The notes under the pieces were generated by a model. The model made no database searches. It saw only the letters and a program-made list of their open reading frames with translations, and was not told where the DNA came from. This document shows positions 24,120 through 34,556 of a stretch of DNA of 64,000 nucleotides, one piece after another. Where the stretch lies: positions 279,421,602-279,485,601 of the forward strand of contig OW240913.1 of the NCBI GenBank assembly GCA_933207985.1, given 5' to 3'. The position numbers were made by a program, and so were the translations under genes. Origin of the DNA: Pelobates cultripes (lineage: Eukaryota; Chordata; Amphibia; Anura; Pelobatidae). How positions within the stretch are numbered: position 1 is the first letter of the stretch; each line of letters opens with the position of its first letter.

Positions 24120-24643
24120 TTAAAGGGACACTATAGTCACCAGAACAACTACAGCTCATTGACTTTGTTTTGGTGAGTAGAATCATTACCTTCAGGCTTT
24201 TTGCTGTAAACACTGTCTTTTCAGAGAAAAAGCTATGTTTACATTACAGCCTAGTGATCGCTTCACCTGCCACTCCTCAGATGGCTGTTAGAGATCCTTC
24301 CTGGATCTCTTGATTCATTGATTCAATTCATCTCTATGAGGACATGCTGATTGACCAGGGCTGTGTTTGAATTGTTCTGGCTCTGCCCCTGATCTGCCTC
24401 TTTGTCAGTCTCAGCCAATCCTATGGGGAAGAATTGTGATTGGATCAGACTACCACTTCTGCTGATGTCAGCAGGCAGTGGGCAGGTCTAAACAGTGACA
24501 ACGTAAGCAGCTTCAGACTTGAATACAAGTAAGATTTCTATATTTAGGGAGGCATGAGGAGCTCAGGGTGGCTAGATGGTGGTTTTAACCCTATAGGGTC
24601 AGGAATACATGTGTGTGTTCATCAACCTATAGTGCTCCTTTAA
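24120..24643. mobile_element. T2-type MITE, 524 bp
   Basis: TTAA-flanked. The left end is TTAAAGGGACACTATAGTCA, and the right end read inward is TTAAAGGAGCACTATAGGTT. The interior matches the copies at 10117 and 32723, for example GATGCTGATTGACCAGGGCT. It lies immediately left of a large fold-back element. Confidence 0.88.
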
Positions 24644-24674
24644 TCCTCATATACAAATTACAAAACAAATATAC

Positions 24675-25360
24675 CTAAAAACATTACATGGAAAGAGAAC
24701 TCATAGGGTAATAACATGTTTAAAAAAAAAAAAAACAGCATATAAGGTTGCACTCACAGAGTGGCAGAAAATTCAAGCTCATCAATCATAGATGTCACCA
24801 AATTCAATAATATACAGCAATCCAAGGGTTCAAAGTGTAAATAGATCACAAGCCCATCAAATATAGTCTCCGGTCCAATTCCTAACGATATCGGTAGCTG
24901 GAAAGCTCACAATTATTTTAGGCTAAAGGAAACAGCAAAATAAAAATTATAAAGTAAATAAAATCAGGAACTAACTCTACGCGTTTCGTCTAACATATAG
25001 ACTCCTTTTCAGGAGCATAAACAAAGTGCTAGTCAGTGCATCAATAAAGTGCTAAGAGTAAATTCCTGATTTTATTTACTTTCTATTTTTTACCTTGCTG
25101 TTTCATTTAGCCTAAGATAATTGTGAGGTTTCTAGCTACCGATATCGTTAGGAATTGGACTGGAGACTATATTTGATGGGCTTGTGATCTATTTACACTT
25201 TGAACTCTTGGATTGCTGTATATTATTGAATTTGGTGACATCTATGATTGATTGAGCTTGAATTTTCTGCCACTCTGTGAGTGCAACCTTATTTGCTGGG
25301 GTTTTTTTTTAACATAACGTTATTACCTTATGAGTTCTTTTTCCATGTTATGTTTTTAGT
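24675..25360. mobile_element. Large fold-back element, about 305-bp arms
   Basis: Arms 24675-24978 and 25055-25360 are reverse complements over nearly their whole length with scattered mismatches and small indels. Examples are GGTTGCACTCACAGAGTGGC versus GCCACTCTGTGAGTGCAACC, and CCTAACGATATCGGTAGCT versus AGCTACCGATATCGTTAGG. The 76-bp centre holds ACGCGTTTCGTCTAAC and CTCCTTTTCAGGAGC, itself a small hairpin. It has no coding capacity and is a non-autonomous DNA element. Confidence 0.88.
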
Positions 25361-26699
25361 GAGAATTAATAAGCTGTTGTTGAACATTAAAAAAAAAAAA
25401 GTAGGAGTAACTTTTTCTCTAATGTAAGTGTCTTGCTATACACTACTATTACACTGTCACTAAACTTTAACCCCTACGCTAGCACAACATGATCACCAAA
25501 CATTAACCCCTACACTACAATAATCAAAACATTTAATGTAATATAAAATATCCATAATGGCAAGGTGTGCTTTGATGTCTCAAGAACCCCACGATATCTC
25601 CACAATACATTTTTACGTATGTGTGTACGTACGTGTTTGTGTATGTATCTGTTCATATAAATAAATATATATATGTGTGTGTGTGTGTGTTGATATACAT
25701 TATGATGATAGTATTTTAGTTAATTACCTCCTTAACATGTGTGTGTTTTGGTGGACCAAATGGGGTCCACTCATAACCAATATGAGTGGATTTTCCATTA
25801 TATTTCCTGGTCTAAATTGTATTAATATTCTTAGCAATTAACATTTATCAGTCACCAATCAAAGATATTAATGACTGGGATGTGTTTTGCGTGGCAGAAA
25901 TCAGGTATTTTTCATTATATGTTAAAGGCTTAGGAAGTGACATTCTACGATTGATTGTTCAGTTTCTGTAGAATCAATTCCAATGGAACCAGATTTGTAA
26001 CAACAACAGTGTGTCAATGAATAACGTTTCAATAAACCAGATTAAATGTCTGCATTTCTAACTCAATTACCATAAAAATCATGAGAATAAAAAGTCATTT
26101 CTGTAAATTGGAGCAAGGATTCGCTTAACACATTTCTGTTATAGCGGGAACTGAGCTCACGGCAAGTTTCAAATGTGATGAGAAATTATTGGAACATTGT
26201 TCTAATTAGTTCAGGGAGAATTCGGTAGTAAACGTACCTAATTTATTTTCATAAATTGTCATTCTGTTATCTTTAAACCGAATTTAAATTGGCTCTGTCT
26301 GATATGATGATGGTTTATCTGGCACAAAAGTACTTCAATTTCTGCAGCAATCTGGTGTCGTCTCTACTGTGAGGCGATCCCAGGTAACATAAAAATTTTG
26401 AATTATTCCAGAAATTAGCAGGTTTAAAGCATCAATTTAAGTGCTAATTGCAGTAGTAATGAGAAAAAGCAGTACTGCTGCGAGATTTGCATCTTCTCCC
26501 CATCAGTATGCCTGCAACGGCTGCTAACTGGGAGAGGATTTGGCTGCTAATTAAATAATTGTATGCATGGTAGTGTTCTTGTCTGATTCAATAGATGAAG
26601 ATTAATCCTCAGATAAATATGTTTGGCTGGTGTTCACAGTACCTTTAAAAATAGCCAGTGTGTGAGCGTATATATGTGAACTCATATGCAATGCTAATA
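25361..26699. other. Intronic DNA without a gene
   Basis: Contains a (GT)n tract near 25670-25690. From about 26040 to 26600 the sequence is repeat-poor, with several TAATTA/TTAATT-like motifs (CTAATTAGTTCAGGG, GCTAATTAAATAATTG), and is noted as a possible conserved non-coding element. Confidence 0.45.
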
Positions 26700-26701
26700 T
26701 T

Positions 26702-26761
<60 letters not shown>

Positions 26762-26836
26762 AACACTGTCTTACACATTGTGTGTGTATGGAAACGTGTG
26801 CATTTATACATATGTGTGCATCTTATACATACATTC

Positions 26837-26867
<31 letters not shown>

Positions 26868-26894
26868 TATATATAATACATATGTATGTGTATA

Positions 26895-26938
<44 letters not shown>
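26700..26938. repeat. (TA)n-dominated compound microsatellite
   Basis: Three long TA tracts (about 26700-26757, 26836-26858, 26903-26934) are separated by GTGTATGG-like and ATACACACAC segments. Open frames across it are artefacts of low complexity. Confidence 0.9.
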
Positions 26939-26939
<1 letters not shown>

Positions 26940-28603
26940 GAGTGTGTAATATGTGTAGGACCATAACGTTGTCAAAACACGTGTTGTTAGATCTGTGAAA
27001 TCAGTGTTCAGCATGCCCTGCACATGTTGTTTAAAGTATACAATATGATAATCTACAATCACTTCAGTTGATAGAGGTAATATAAACCAAATATAAGCAA
27101 TTTATTTTTTACATGAACCCGTGAAGTCTCTTTATCTCCCATGTAAAGTGTTACAGTAATAAATATAAATGGCATTATCAGTCGACGTATTTGGAAAAAA
27201 TACAAATTTGCTTCTGATGGAACAAGAGAAACACACTGCGGCCGTTAATAGAAATATACATGCTTTGTTTCTGATCTGTCTGCGTCTCTCAGAAACATTG
27301 CTTCCTTTTTGATTGTCGGTTAATTATGTAGGAAAATGACATAAGTGAGTGTTCCCTAAAATGTTCTTATTTACGCTTGATCCTGCGCACCTTTAGAATT
27401 AGTATGTTTTGTTAGATAATCACTATCTATCAATTTATCGTTGTTAACCAGCATTTTATACTTAACGAGAAGCTGTCATCGAGCACATGGTGGAATGTTA
27501 TTCTAATATCCTAGCAAATGTAGGGAAGCAAAATTATTTTACTTAAAGTACCTACTATACGTTTGAGTATCACAGGAAGTACTACAAACACAAAGGAAGA
27601 CTATAAACATCATCCACATACAATCACTTAGCCAGTAACATCCATATACACAATTTGGAGAAGGAAAATATGATATTCACATATGTTTCTTTTGTATATC
27701 TTATCTATACATGTAATATTGTTTTACCACAATGTGTAGATTAATTGCATACTTTTAGTTTATCGTTAGTGTTTTGAGAGTAACAGATCCCCTTTAAATA
27801 TTTCTTTTATATATCATAATTTTTTTTATATTTTATATATATTTTATTGATTTTTTAATAAACATGATAAAGCTTTTACAATGCAGACGAGGTCCAGGAT
27901 TTGTCATTAGTTATAATACCTTGACAGGGACAAGATGTAAAAACTACAAGCTATCTGCACAACTTTATTTTTGTTACTAAATCCAGAGGAATGTAATGCT
28001 CTCTTGTCTTTTTCAAAGATAATTACTGTTGTGCTTTAAAAACCTGTGTTGTGATGCTTCTAATCTGACAAATTAGTGAGAAAATTACTTTACATCCAGC
28101 GTATTTGTCCTACCCTATCAAGCCTAAAAATAAAATAAACTCTCTATATATTATCGAATATCGTTATATAATAGTATTTTCATTTTTATCCCCGGTCCCA
28201 AATAAACTATTGAAAGATATATAGCCCACCATAGTTTTAGAAAAAGATTCCATGTAGAGAGTCAGCCAGTCCATAGAGACAAAAAAACTGTTTAAGTCCC
28301 CATGCTGGTAATAGAATGGAGATGATCTTGCCAAATGAAGTTGATTTTAATGAGGATGTTGGAATGAGGTGCTAAAATCTCTGTTTACTTATAGCGCCAA
28401 GAACTTTTGGGCTGGTTCTTCTCCCTTGACAGACTGGTTGAGGCTAATGCGAGAAATATTACCATGATCGAAAGATACAAAGACCTTTATGGCGTTTACT
28501 TGTTAGCAGATGGATTTGTTTTCCATAGATGAGCTTTTTTTTCACTCCAAACATTAAATTATCGCTTTGTTTTAATGGAGTAGTTTTATATACATAAACA
28601 CCA
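26939..28603. other. Intronic DNA without a gene
   Basis: About 27110-27480 is repeat-poor and unusually balanced in composition (GCGGCCGTTAATAGAAATAT, GTCGGTTAATTATGTAGG), noted as a possible conserved non-coding element. The rest is AT-rich with nothing recognised. Confidence 0.45.
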
Positions 28604-29909
28604 CTGTAGCGGAGCTCCTGTACTCCAACTGAGTACCTCCGCCAAGTTTGCCCCCTAGCTGCTTTCATGGCACTTCAGACCCAGTCGCTGCAGCTTGACT
28701 GGGGTCTCTGTGGGCCTCTTCCACCTTGGACCTGGCTTCTTCTTCCCTAGCTCCCTGCAGAGGTTATAGTTCCCTGCTGTGGTCATAGCTTTGGAGATCC
28801 TTTCTCCTGTAAAGCAGTGATTATACATAGCTTTCCCCGCCACACCTTAGTTGAGACTGAATGTAGGGGAGTAGAAACCAGCTTTATTGCACACAGCACA
28901 TGTATTTATACAGAGAAATGTGGATGCACACATCAGGGGGTCCTCAATACAATGTAATGCCCTTAAAATAGTCCCACCCTGGTGCCACTCGGTCTAGGGT
29001 CTTGACTGCAACATTCCTAATGAGATAGATTTCCTACTGTGCCTTCCCAGATCTAGAGACAATATGTACAAAATATCCCCCAAAACACCCGTTCCCTGGA
29101 CAGCATTCCCACACATTATATAGCCCTGGATAGTCTTCAAGCACCCTTACTGTCCAAATAACACCCTGATTGCAGAATGCCAGAGTGATAGCGTGTTAAC
29201 ATTTGAACAGGTGGCGGCTATTCTCTGATCCAGCTTAGAGTTCCAGGCATTTTACTGGTTTGTCCTGGTCTCACAAAACAGGGTTTCTGGGGCTCTGGGA
29301 AGGACAGCACCCCCACATGTTATACGTCCCTGGATAACTACTCACCGAGTGCCTTATTGTCCAAACAGCTCCCTGATCGGAGAATCCACGCCTGAGTTAT
29401 AGCGTGTTAATATTTGACTGCGTTGCGACTGTCCTCCAATCCGGCTCAGAGTTCTAGGTGTGCAGCTGATTTCACAAAACAGGGTTTCTGGGGCCCCAGA
29501 GAGGACGGCACCCTCACATGTTATATGTCCCTAGATAGTCACCACTGAGTGCAGTTAATGTCCAAAAAGCGGTTGTGGGGACTGGTGGTCGTGGGACCAA
29601 GAGATACCCAATCAAAGATTCGTCAGATTGCAGCACAGTCCCAGGGCGAACAATTCCAGAGTGTTTCAGGGTATCTCCCGGTCAGGGGCTCCAGGGTGCA
29701 AGATGAGTCCAGGCGGCTTGATGTGCAAGATGGGATTCTGTCTGGAAGGCAGAGTAGGCATCCAGGGGGTCTCCATAACACCTTACTCGATAGAAAATAG
29801 CTCTTTTTAGTGGATTGTGGGACTGGGCCCATAGTCCTTGGGCTGGAGGCTGTCCTTCATGCTTGTCCAAGAGGCCATGGCACAGAAGCTTCTGTCACAA
29901 CTGCTACAG
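28604..29909. mobile_element. Probable non-autonomous transposon with internal tandem repeats
   Basis: The ends are weak inverted repeats: left CTGTAGCGGAGCTC, right read inward CTGTAGCAGTTGTG. The interior is GC-richer than the flanking intron and contains the 200-bp tandem array listed next. No transposase is seen. The assignment as a transposon rests on the short terminal match and the composition break only. Confidence 0.5.
29101..29570. repeat. About 203-bp tandem repeat, 2.3 units
   Basis: Units begin at 29101, 29305 and 29506 with CAGCAYYCCCACATGTTATA-type text. Each continues through CCCTGGATA, TGTCCAAA, GATAGCGTGTTAA and CAAAACAGGGTTTCTGGGGC. The third unit is cut short. Confidence 0.8.
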
Positions 29910-30279
29910 TTTATTAGCTTAAATTAGGAGAATTGATAAATGAGTTGCAAAATTTAAGTCAAACTAAGGGGCAATTTTATAATTCTGCAAATTTGTCCTA
30001 AAATGTTCAATTTATCTGTTAGTTAAATTCCGTTCTCGGTTTTCTAAATAAACCCTGCCATGTAATGAGTTTTTTTGTTTCTTTAGATGGGTCCAGAAAG
30101 GACTGATATGTAGCCTACTATTTTGTGATTTAATAGCTTCTTGCCTAGTATTTTTTTAGTACCTACATTCTTTTTAACATTTGTCTGGGCTTATAAAACT
30201 CATAGAGATAATCCATTAACGTATTCACTATCCAATTTTCTTTTTTTTTTTTTTTTATACGTTCCTTTTCTCATTTTAG
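29910..30279. other. Intron end, nothing recognised
   Basis: Includes a 17-base T-run at about 30240-30256, upstream of the exon acceptor. Confidence 0.5.
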
Positions 30280-30486
30280 GCTTGGGACTATGTCTCTAAT
30301 CTTCCAGTGATTGACGTTAGTTTGCGCATTAAAGGATGCTGGGATGCAGCAGTGCATCCTGAAAATGAATTGTCCATTCCTACCATATTCCCTGGCATGC
30401 AAGAAAGGATGTGGACTGACTTACATGCTGACCAAGAATATGTTCTCCAAATCAGCCTGCAGAGAATCCGTGCAGGATCCAGGAAG
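30280..30486 (+). CDS. ASCC3: ASCC3 coding exon (third from last)
   Basis: This exon encodes 69 residues in phase 0, starting AWDYVSNLPVIDVSLRIKGC and ending LHADQEYVLQISLQRI then RAGSRK. The acceptor is TCATTTTAG and the donor is GTAAAA. The two ends match vertebrate ASCC3 closely (LPVI, and the LHADQEYVLQ strand of the C-terminal immunoglobulin-like/FN3 part of Sec63). The middle (WDAAVHPENELSIPTIFPGM) is poorly conserved, as expected for the linker. No stop or shift is present. Confidence 0.96.
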
Positions 30487-31587
30487 GTAAAATTGCTAAC
30501 ATCAGACCTTCAAGCTAATTTGCTTTATTGTCACTATTAGCTATCATGGCATTATTGGGTAACTCCTCAAATTATGCTATCCTGTGGAATTCAGACCAGA
30601 TTTCTATTGGACTTAGCACCCCACCCATGCACTATAGGTGCCCCTCTTAGTATAGCATAAGTTGGGGAGTCTCTTGAAGCCATGTAAGCTGTAAGTATTG
30701 CAAGTTAGCATGTAAATCTCCCATGTTAAAATTAGTGTAGGACCCACTGATATTGCGGTACTGTGACATAGTGGTAGGCTTAACTCAAAATGGCCATATA
30801 GTGGAACTGAATCCCAATACTTGTTTGCACAGCTGATTTTAAGTAGCCTTGTATAATTAAAACCTGTATTTATTGCTGTATTGCGTGCTGTATCTTTACC
30901 TGTATTTTGTATAGATTGTGGTCTTTGTGATAGAACCACTGTTTAGTAGAATACAATTACAATGGATTACAGTTTGATGCAGCTGTAACAGTTTTTCATA
31001 ACAGCAATTGAATTATTTTCCACCCATTATACATTATACAATGTTTTTGTTTCATTTTTTATTTTATTTTTACTACTGTTTTATGTGTAATGTCTTATTT
31101 AGCTTCTTTCTTTAGAAATCTAATTAATGAAGAATTGGTCACTTCCCATTCAACAGGTAGACAGTAACCTGATTTGTGCACAGCTCCTCTCACGTATACC
31201 TCCAGTAGCTAGTGTAAGGGGGATATCCATCATAAAGAGACACTAAATAGTTTTGAACTTTGGAAATAAACCTTTCATGAAGCAAAGTCAAGTCATCATA
31301 TCATGGATATTGATTAACAGTAATTGCAACATTGTATATGACTAATTCTTTTTTTTTTTTTTTTTTATGAGTTTTTAGAAGGTTCATGTCGATTCCTTAA
31401 AGTAGGATTTTGAGTTTCATCTCTGCTCCATGTTTTAGATGGATTGAGAGATTGTAATTGGATAATTTAGAGGTCACTTAGATGATTTTGGGGTAATCTT
31501 AAAGTTCTATCATGCATTATTCAGATTTATGTTTTACAAAATACAGATTAAGGAACAGCACACACAAAAAATACAGTTTTAAATTAA
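30487..31587. other. Intronic DNA, old repeat copy
   Basis: 30735-30790 read in reverse complement (GTTAAGCCTACCACTATGTC) matches 31790-31846 (GTTAAGCCCACCACTATTTG), so one diverged repeat family lies here in both orientations. A 17-base T-run is at about 31349-31366. Confidence 0.5.
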
Positions 31588-32071
31588 CATTAACTTCAAA
31601 TTGATCCAACATGTCAATGCTACAAAGCTATATTTGGTATTTTTAAATGAATATTATAGTATCTATGCTTCATAGCGCATCTAGAAGTGCACATAAGGTT
31701 ACTATGAATGTCGGTCATTTAATAGAAGAAATACTTAAAATCACCCATCTTAATAAACAGAACTCTGTTACACCATATAGCTGTATTGCGTTAAGCCCAC
31801 CACTATTTGACAGTACCCCAATATTGATAGGTCCTACATTTTGATTCATGTTTAGCCTTAGGTTAAATCATTTTATGATTTTTGTATTGACTTGAGGGGG
31901 TTATTTTCAGTAATCCAAATACATTAACTTCAAATTGATCCAATATGTCAGTGCCATAACGCTATATTTCATAAAATAAATGGAAGATTCAATTTAATTT
32001 ATCTGTGCTTCATAGCGCATGTACAACTGCACATAGGGTAACTATGATTGTCCATCGTTTATAAGAAGAAA
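31588..32071. repeat. Diverged direct repeat, 334-bp period
   Basis: 31588-31733 and 31922-32071 both start CATTAACTTCAAATTGATCC and share TTCATAGCGCATSTASAAST and CACATARGGTWACTATGA. The text between them (31734-31921) is partly echoed after the second copy (AATATTGATA). It is possibly an old tandemly repeated element. Confidence 0.7.
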
Positions 32072-32722
32072 AAGAGGACCAATATAGCATCCACTAATAT
32101 TGATAATGCATTTTGGTCATATAGTAACCAACATCAGAAACATAAACTTAAGGAGTTACGGCATAAAACATTGACTTTAATAATTGCATGAACAGCAGTC
32201 TGGAGCCTCGGTCTCCTATAGGATCAGTCACCAAACCTTCCTGTCATAGAATACAACATGACTAAAGGATGTAGGGGGAAAAGATACAGGTTTCAAATAG
32301 CAATATAAATTCAGTCAAACAGCAATATCTAATGTATAGCTTAAATCAATTGACAATAGGTACATGGTACTCTTTTTAGTAACATTTGCATGAAGGATAG
32401 TTTCATCTTTACTCTCTGGATTATGACTACAGCTGAGATATTTGAGGTCTCATAAAGTATCGATGGTCTGACCATCTGCCACAATATGTCCTGGTAAATT
32501 AATCATTACTGGTACTCAAATGTGTTGATTGCAGGAGTGTATGCTTTTTGGGCAAGTCTAATTTGGAATTGGATGAGCATGTCTCTTGGGGTTGTTGGAA
32601 GGGCCCTTGTCGATTTTGAGATATGCAAAGCTATTTTGATTTGTGAAGTTCAAGGTAAATCATAATTGCTGTAACTTCCAACTTAATGTCTTGTAATATC
32701 TTCGTGCATGTTGATATTTATT
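32072..32722. other. Intronic DNA, nothing recognised
   Basis: No repeat with clear ends and no coding potential. Confidence 0.45.
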
Positions 32723-33316
32723 TTAAAAGGGACACTATAATCAACAGGACAGCTTATTGCATTTGTTCTGGTGAGTAGAATCATACCCTCCAGGCTTTTT
32801 GCTCTAAACACTATCTTTTCAGTGAAAATGCAGTGTTTACATTACAGCGTAGTGATAACTCCACTGGCCACTCCTCAGCTGCTAGAGCTGCTTCCTATCT
32901 CAGTCTTGCCTAGTGTGCATCACAACATACCAGTATCTCCTACCTCTGCATGCAGACACTGAACTTTCCTCATAGAGATCCATTGATTCAATTTATCTCT
33001 ATGAGGAGATGCTGATTGGCCAGGGCTGTGTTTGACTTGTGCTAGCTCTGCCCTTGATCTGCCTCCTTCACAGTCTCAGCCAATGCTATGGGGAATCATT
33101 GTGATTGGGTCAGAACAACACTTCTGATGATGTTAGCAGACAGTTTGCTATTCAGAGGCAGACAGAGGCAGAGCAAGCAGCTTCAGGCTTGAATACAAGT
33201 AAGATTTTACTATATTTAGGGAGGCAAGAGAGGACCAGGGGGCCCAGATGGTGGTTTTAACACTAAAGGGTCAGAAATATATGTTTGTGTTCCTCAACAC
33301 TATAGTGCTCCTTTAA
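32723..33316. mobile_element. T2-type MITE, 594 bp
   Basis: Bounded by TTAA. The left end is TTAAAAGGGACACTATAATC (one extra A), and the right end read inward is TTAAAGGAGCACTATAGTGT. The interior matches the copies at 10117 and 24120 (CTCTATGAGGAGATGCTGAT). Confidence 0.85.
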
Positions 33317-33408
33317 TGTTTTTCCACCTATACCAACATTCGGAACTGTCTGCAGATTCCAAATGACCTACTATCACTAGAACCAGGGTACCCATTTCCT
33401 TTTGGTTC

Positions 33409-34190
33409 GTGGCTCCAAAGCAGGGTACTCATATTTTGTTACCTTGTCTTTCTGGCATCTCCAAGGGAGTGTTGATTACTTCTCTGTGTGTACAACTATT
33501 TACCCTTGACTACTGTAATCCACTTCTCAGTGCTCTTACATGTTCCCAACTTGCCCCGTTGCAGTCTATAATGAATGCGGTGGCGAGGGTCATCTTTCTG
33601 TCTGCCCACGTCTCCCCCCTCTGTCAGTCCCCACATTGGCTTCCCGTAAGATATAGGGCTCAATTTAAGATCGTGGTACTTGCTTACAAATCTCTACACA
33701 ATGCTGCTCCGATCTACCTATCCTCACTCATATACAAATATGTCCCGTCTGGGCCCCTATGCTCTGCAAAAGACTTACCTCTAACCTCTCTTCGTACTCC
33801 TTCCTCTGATGCTCAGCTTAAAGACTGCTCTGGGGCTGCACCATTCCTATGGAATGCCCTTCCCCGCTCTATTAGACTTTCACCCAGTCTCCACTCCTAT
33901 AGAAAAAAACTTTGAAAGCATATCAATGAAACGGTCAACAGCTTTCCCTCCCCGCACCTTGATTCCTCTCCTGCAACTGTCATCAAAACAAAATACTAAG
34001 CCCTCCTATCCTAGTACCCTAGTTTTCTACCCTACCATACATTTTGTGTCACAATACCCCCCACTAGCAGGGCCCTCAGTCCCTCTGTTACTGTATGTCC
34101 AACTCGTCTGGTTACAAATACATGTCTGTTAGTCCACCCATTATACAGCGCTGCAAAATATATTGGCTATTTATAAATAATAATAATGTC
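33409..34190 (+). pseudogene. 5'-truncated L2-type LINE, C-terminal part of reverse transcriptase ORF
   Basis: A 168-codon frame (33409-33915) carries LINE landmarks: LDYCNPLLSALTCSQL, LQSIMNAVARVIF, SPHWLPVRYRAQFKI, and LWNALPRSIRLSPSLH. These belong to the C-terminal half of CR1/L2-clade ORF2, after the RT palm. The 3' end (TACAGCGCTGCAAAATATAT, then TTATAAATAATAATAATG) matches the tail of L2-type elements. The nearly full relative at 47462-48795 has the same words. This copy lacks the YADD region. LINE homology starts at roughly 33490-33510, so the first codons of the open frame probably precede the element. After 33915 the frame is lost. It is inserted in the sense orientation within an ASCC3 intron. 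Confidence 0.85.
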
Positions 34191-34380
34191 AGGGTATATG
34201 ATGACCCAATGCCATGATTTATTGTTTGAAATCAGAAAGTCAAACATATAGCTGAACCTGAACATATCTGTAAAGCTGTTTGTAGTTTTTAATAGCAACA
34301 TACATTTAGAATATTTTATAGAAGTGATTTTTTTTTTTCTATGTGTGAAGCAGTACTGAATTTTTTTTTCTTTATTATAG

Positions 34381-34556
34381 GGAAGACAAGATAGCAAAGC
34401 CATTGCCCCTATGTTTCCAAAGGCCAAGGATGAAGGCTGGTTTTTAATCCTAGGAGAGGCAGACAAGAAGGAGCTTCTAGCTCTCAAAAGAGTTGGATAT
34501 GTCCGGAACCGAAATATGGTTTCCTTGGCATTTTACACTCCAGAAAATACAGGAAG
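34381..34556 (+). CDS. ASCC3: ASCC3 coding exon (second from last)
   Basis: This exon encodes 58 residues plus two bases. It reads GRQDSKAIAPMFPKAKDEGW, then FLILGEADKKELLALKRVGY, and ends YTPENTGR across the junction. KDEGWFLILGE and ELLALKRVGY are signature strands of the ASCC3/Brr2 C-terminal FN3-like fold. The acceptor is TTTATTATAG and the donor is GTAAGA. Phase is 0 in and 2 out. There are no disruptions, and conservation with mammalian ASCC3 is high except at the first dozen residues. Confidence 0.97.

Larger units (their letters stand above)
19101..30279 (+). other. ASCC3: ASCC3 intron, 11.2 kb
   Basis: Large intron with a GTAATA donor and a TCTCATTTTAG acceptor preceded by a long T-run. 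It holds the repeats listed separately. Confidence 0.88.
30487..34380 (+). other. ASCC3: ASCC3 intron, 3.9 kb
   Basis: GTAAAA donor and TTCTTTATTATAG acceptor. It contains a T2 MITE, a truncated L2 LINE and a diverged repeat family. Confidence 0.88.

Noticed and set aside
26701..27062. Tyr/Ile-rich open frames on both strands
   Set aside because: Translations of (TA)n microsatellites.
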